25,461 bases of DNA from Clostridium sp. UBA1056 (GTDB lineage: Bacteria > Bacillota > Clostridia > Clostridiales > Clostridiaceae): positions 1 through 25,461 of the forward strand of contig DCDL01000051.1 of assembly GCA_002316385.1 (NCBI GenBank), read 5' to 3'. This document shows, piece after piece, positions 23,594-25,461 of this stretch (positions are counted from its first letter, which is position 1; every line of letters begins with the position of its first letter). The translations under genes were made by a program, and so were the position numbers. A model generated the notes under the pieces. The model made no database searches. It worked only from the letters and a program-made list of their open reading frames with translations, and was not told the DNA's origin.

Positions 23594-23633
23594 CTTATCA
23601 CTATATAATCAAATTAAAGTTTACACCGTCAAC
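23580..23633. promoter_or_regulatory. Paired TetR-type operators
   Basis: Two 15-base quasi-palindromes, GTTGACATTGTAAAC (23580-23594) and GTTTACACCGTCAAC (23619-23633), follow the pattern GTT-N-AC-NNN-GT-N-AAC. They are near reverse complements of each other, with centres 39 bases apart. The first covers the tetR -35; the second covers a candidate -35 (TTTACA) for the plus-strand gene. Confidence 0.7.
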
Positions 23634-23745
23634 ATGTCTTGCAATATAAAAATCATATAAAATCTCAGCTAATAATCCATTACACTAATTGTAATAATCA
23701 ACCAAAATAACTTAAATAAACATAATAAATAACAAGGAGGTTAAT

Positions 23746-25131
23746 ATGAAAATAGTAGTTTTAAACGGAAGTCCTAAAGGTGATATTAGTGTTACTATGC
23801 AGTATATAAACTATATTCAAAAAAGGTTTAAGCAGCATGAATTAAAAATTATTAATATTTCTCAAAGAATTAATCAAATAGAGAATGATAAAAAAACTTT
23901 TGAGGAAATAATTAACGAAATTAGATTTAGTGATGGAATTATATGGGCATTTCCTCTTTATGTTTTTACTGTTCATTCGAGTTATCAAAGATTTATAGAA
24001 TTAATTTTTGAAAGAAATGTTGAAGATGCTTTTAAAGAAAAATATACTTCAGTTCTTGCTACATCGATTCACTTTTATGACCACACGGCATTAAATTACA
24101 TGAATTCTATTTGTGATGATTTAAATATGAATTATGTAGATTGTTTTTCGCCAGAAATGTATGATTTAAAAAAAGAAGATTTAAGAAAAAATCTACTACA
24201 ATTTGCTCAAAACTATTTTGATGCAATAGAAAATAAAGTGATTACTTTAAAAAACTACAGTCCAATAGAATATTCCCTAAAAGAATATATTCCTGAAGTT
24301 ACCCATGATAAAATAGATGTCTCAAATAAAAAGGTAGTTATAGTAACTGATTCTTTAGAAAATATTAATTTAAAAAATATGATAGATAAATTTAGAAATT
24401 CATTTTCTCAAACTATAGAGTTAATTAATCTTCAAGATATAGATATAAAAGGAGGCTGCCTAGGCTGCTTAAAATGTGGCTATGACTATGAATGTGTTTA
24501 CAATGATAAAGATGATTTTATTAGTTTCTATAATAGTAAATTAAAAACTGCGGATATAATAGTTTTTGCAGGTGCTATTAAATACAGATATTTATCTTCT
24601 ACATGGAAGCGATTCTTAGACAGAGGATTTTTTAATACTCACACTCCATCTCTTTCTGGTAAACAAATAGGTTTTATAATATCTGGTCCTTTAAGACAGA
24701 TGTCTAACTTAAGACAAATACTAGAAGCCTATATTCAATGGCAAGGATCTAATTTAGTTGGATTCGTCACTGACGAGTATGATACCAGTATAATAATAGA
24801 TAAACAATTATATACTTTCTCACGTAACCTTATTAAATTATCAACCGTAAATTATACTAAGCCCTCTACATTCCTTGGTGTAGCAGGTATGAAGATATTT
24901 AGAGATGAAATATGGGGAAATTTAAGATTTCCGTTTGTTGCTGATCATAAAGCTTATAAAGCGCTTAATGTATATAATTTCCCACAAAAAAATTATAAAT
25001 CTAGATTAATGAACCTTATATTTATACTAATGTGTAAAATTCCTTTCATAAAAAAACAAATTTATTCAAACCAAATAAAATCTTCAATGGTCATACCCTT
25101 AAAAAAAATTGTGGAAGATACAACTATTTAA
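23746..25131 (+). CDS. Tandem flavodoxin-like NAD(P)H-dependent oxidoreductase
   Basis: A 461-residue soluble protein made of two flavodoxin/NADPH-dependent FMN reductase folds. The first (about 1-170) starts MKIVVLNGSPKGDISVTMQY, with the phosphate-binding loop NGSPKGDISVT and IIWAFPLYVFTVH. The second (about 195-380) starts KKVVIVTDSLEN, which has lost the G-S-P-x-G loop, and continues with GCLGCLKCGYDYEC (cysteines near 239, 242, 245 and 250) and IVFAGAIKYRYLSSTWKRFLDRGF. The C-terminal part (380-461) is hydrophobic and basic but without a clear membrane helix. Such fusions are thought to be flavin-dependent reductases; the four-cysteine cluster resembles iron-sulfur flavoprotein relatives. 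The ribosome site AAGGAGG lies 6 bases before the ATG. Control by the divergent TetR protein is likely from the paired operators. The substrate is unknown, perhaps quinones, nitro compounds or other electrophiles. Confidence 0.85.
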   Translation: MKIVVLNGSPKGDISVTMQYINYIQKRFKQHELKIINISQRINQIENDKKTFEEIINEIRFSDGIIWAFPLYVFTVHSSYQRFIELIFERNVEDAFKEKYTSVLATSIHFYDHTALNYMNSICDDLNMNYVDCFSPEMYDLKKEDLRKNLLQFAQNYFDAIENKVITLKNYSPIEYSLKEYIPEVTHDKIDVSNKKVVIVTDSLENINLKNMIDKFRNSFSQTIELINLQDIDIKGGCLGCLKCGYDYECVYNDKDDFISFYNSKLKTADIIVFAGAIKYRYLSSTWKRFLDRGFFNTHTPSLSGKQIGFIISGPLRQMSNLRQILEAYIQWQGSNLVGFVTDEYDTSIIIDKQLYTFSRNLIKLSTVNYTKPSTFLGVAGMKIFRDEIWGNLRFPFVADHKAYKALNVYNFPQKNYKSRLMNLIFILMCKIPFIKKQIYSNQIKSSMVIPLKKIVEDTTI

Positions 25132-25338
25132 CTTTCATTAGCTCCTGCTGGGCTATTTTATTGTTCATAGATTTTGCATATTCTAAAGCCTAAGGATATT
25201 TCAGCTTATCACTCTCTGCCCAATTGATGCTAAATGGACTAGATTAGACCAGTTAGATAATCTTAATTGGTGACTACTGATATATTAGTTGTTAATAAAT
25301 TAAAGAACTATAAATTTAAACACCATATATATACATAA
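25132..25338. other. Spacer after the oxidoreductase gene
   Basis: No gene or clear regulatory site is seen. Confidence 0.3.
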
Positions 25339-25396
25339 GCCTAAATAAGTAAAAGGATGCAGTAATTCTAACCTTCATCCTTTTACTTATTTAGGC
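25339..25396. repeat. Perfect 21-bp inverted repeat (hairpin, possible bidirectional terminator)
   Basis: Bases 25339-25359 and 25376-25396 are exact reverse complements, beginning GCCTAAATAAG and ending CTTATTTAGGC, around a 16-base loop. It lies about 210 bases after the oxidoreductase stop. The stem contains T/A-rich ends, so it could terminate in either direction, but its length is more than a terminator needs and could mark a mobile-element end. Confidence 0.65.
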
Positions 25397-25461
25397 ATCT
25401 GAAAACAAATAACAAGTCAAAGATGGGAAGTATATTTTGAGTTAGACAAGGAAACAGGTTC

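Overview
The window is very AT-rich, uses strong AGGAGG-type ribosome binding sites, and has sigma-A type promoters and poly-U terminators throughout. Its protein families are typical of low-GC Firmicutes (tandem flavodoxin-type oxidoreductases, ABC-F ATPase, SEC-C methionine aminopeptidase, DUF5680 and DUF6273 proteins). It is most likely a chromosomal accessory region of a Clostridium species. No tRNA, rRNA, CRISPR array or complete transposase pair was seen.

Layout. Bases 1-3100 (minus strand) hold a decayed metabolic cluster: a GNAT acetyltransferase split by one in-frame TAA, an adenosine deaminase family gene whose end runs into a 5'-truncated M3 oligoendopeptidase, and a probable terminator. 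Bases 3250-4830 are a TnpB-only mobile element (IS605/IS1341 type) with a divergent 52-residue ribbon-helix-helix gene. Bases 5160-7410 carry an AraC/GyrI-like regulator and a CPBP membrane protease. Bases 7560-7875 encode a conserved-looking structured small RNA with its own promoter and terminator. Bases 8018-10525 are an ABC-F gene with a long leader containing a promoter, a six-codon leader peptide and a terminator hairpin, which together look like an antibiotic-responsive attenuator. A GNAT gene follows on the plus strand.

Bases 11550-18558 look like a defence island, all on the minus strand: an HNH endonuclease gene interrupted by TGA, a tightly coupled three-gene operon (GHKL/MutL-MORC-like ATPase, an unrecognised 285-residue protein, an unrecognised 269-residue protein), gene scraps including an HRDC-domain tail, and an AbiJ-like PD-(D/E)XK nuclease protein. 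The ATPase operon is the best candidate for an incompletely described system.

Bases 18720-25461 hold methionine aminopeptidase, an XRE-DUF5680 regulator broken by a frameshift, a DUF6273 protein with less AT-rich sequence, a nitroreductase remnant, an ASCH-domain protein, and a TetR regulator divergent from a tandem flavodoxin-like oxidoreductase with two matching TetR-type operators between them. The window ends with a perfect 21-bp inverted repeat.

An unusual number of genes carry a single lesion (two nonsense codons, one frameshift, one deletion fusion and one truncated remnant). Either this is a decaying accessory region or some lesions are sequencing errors; raw reads would decide.
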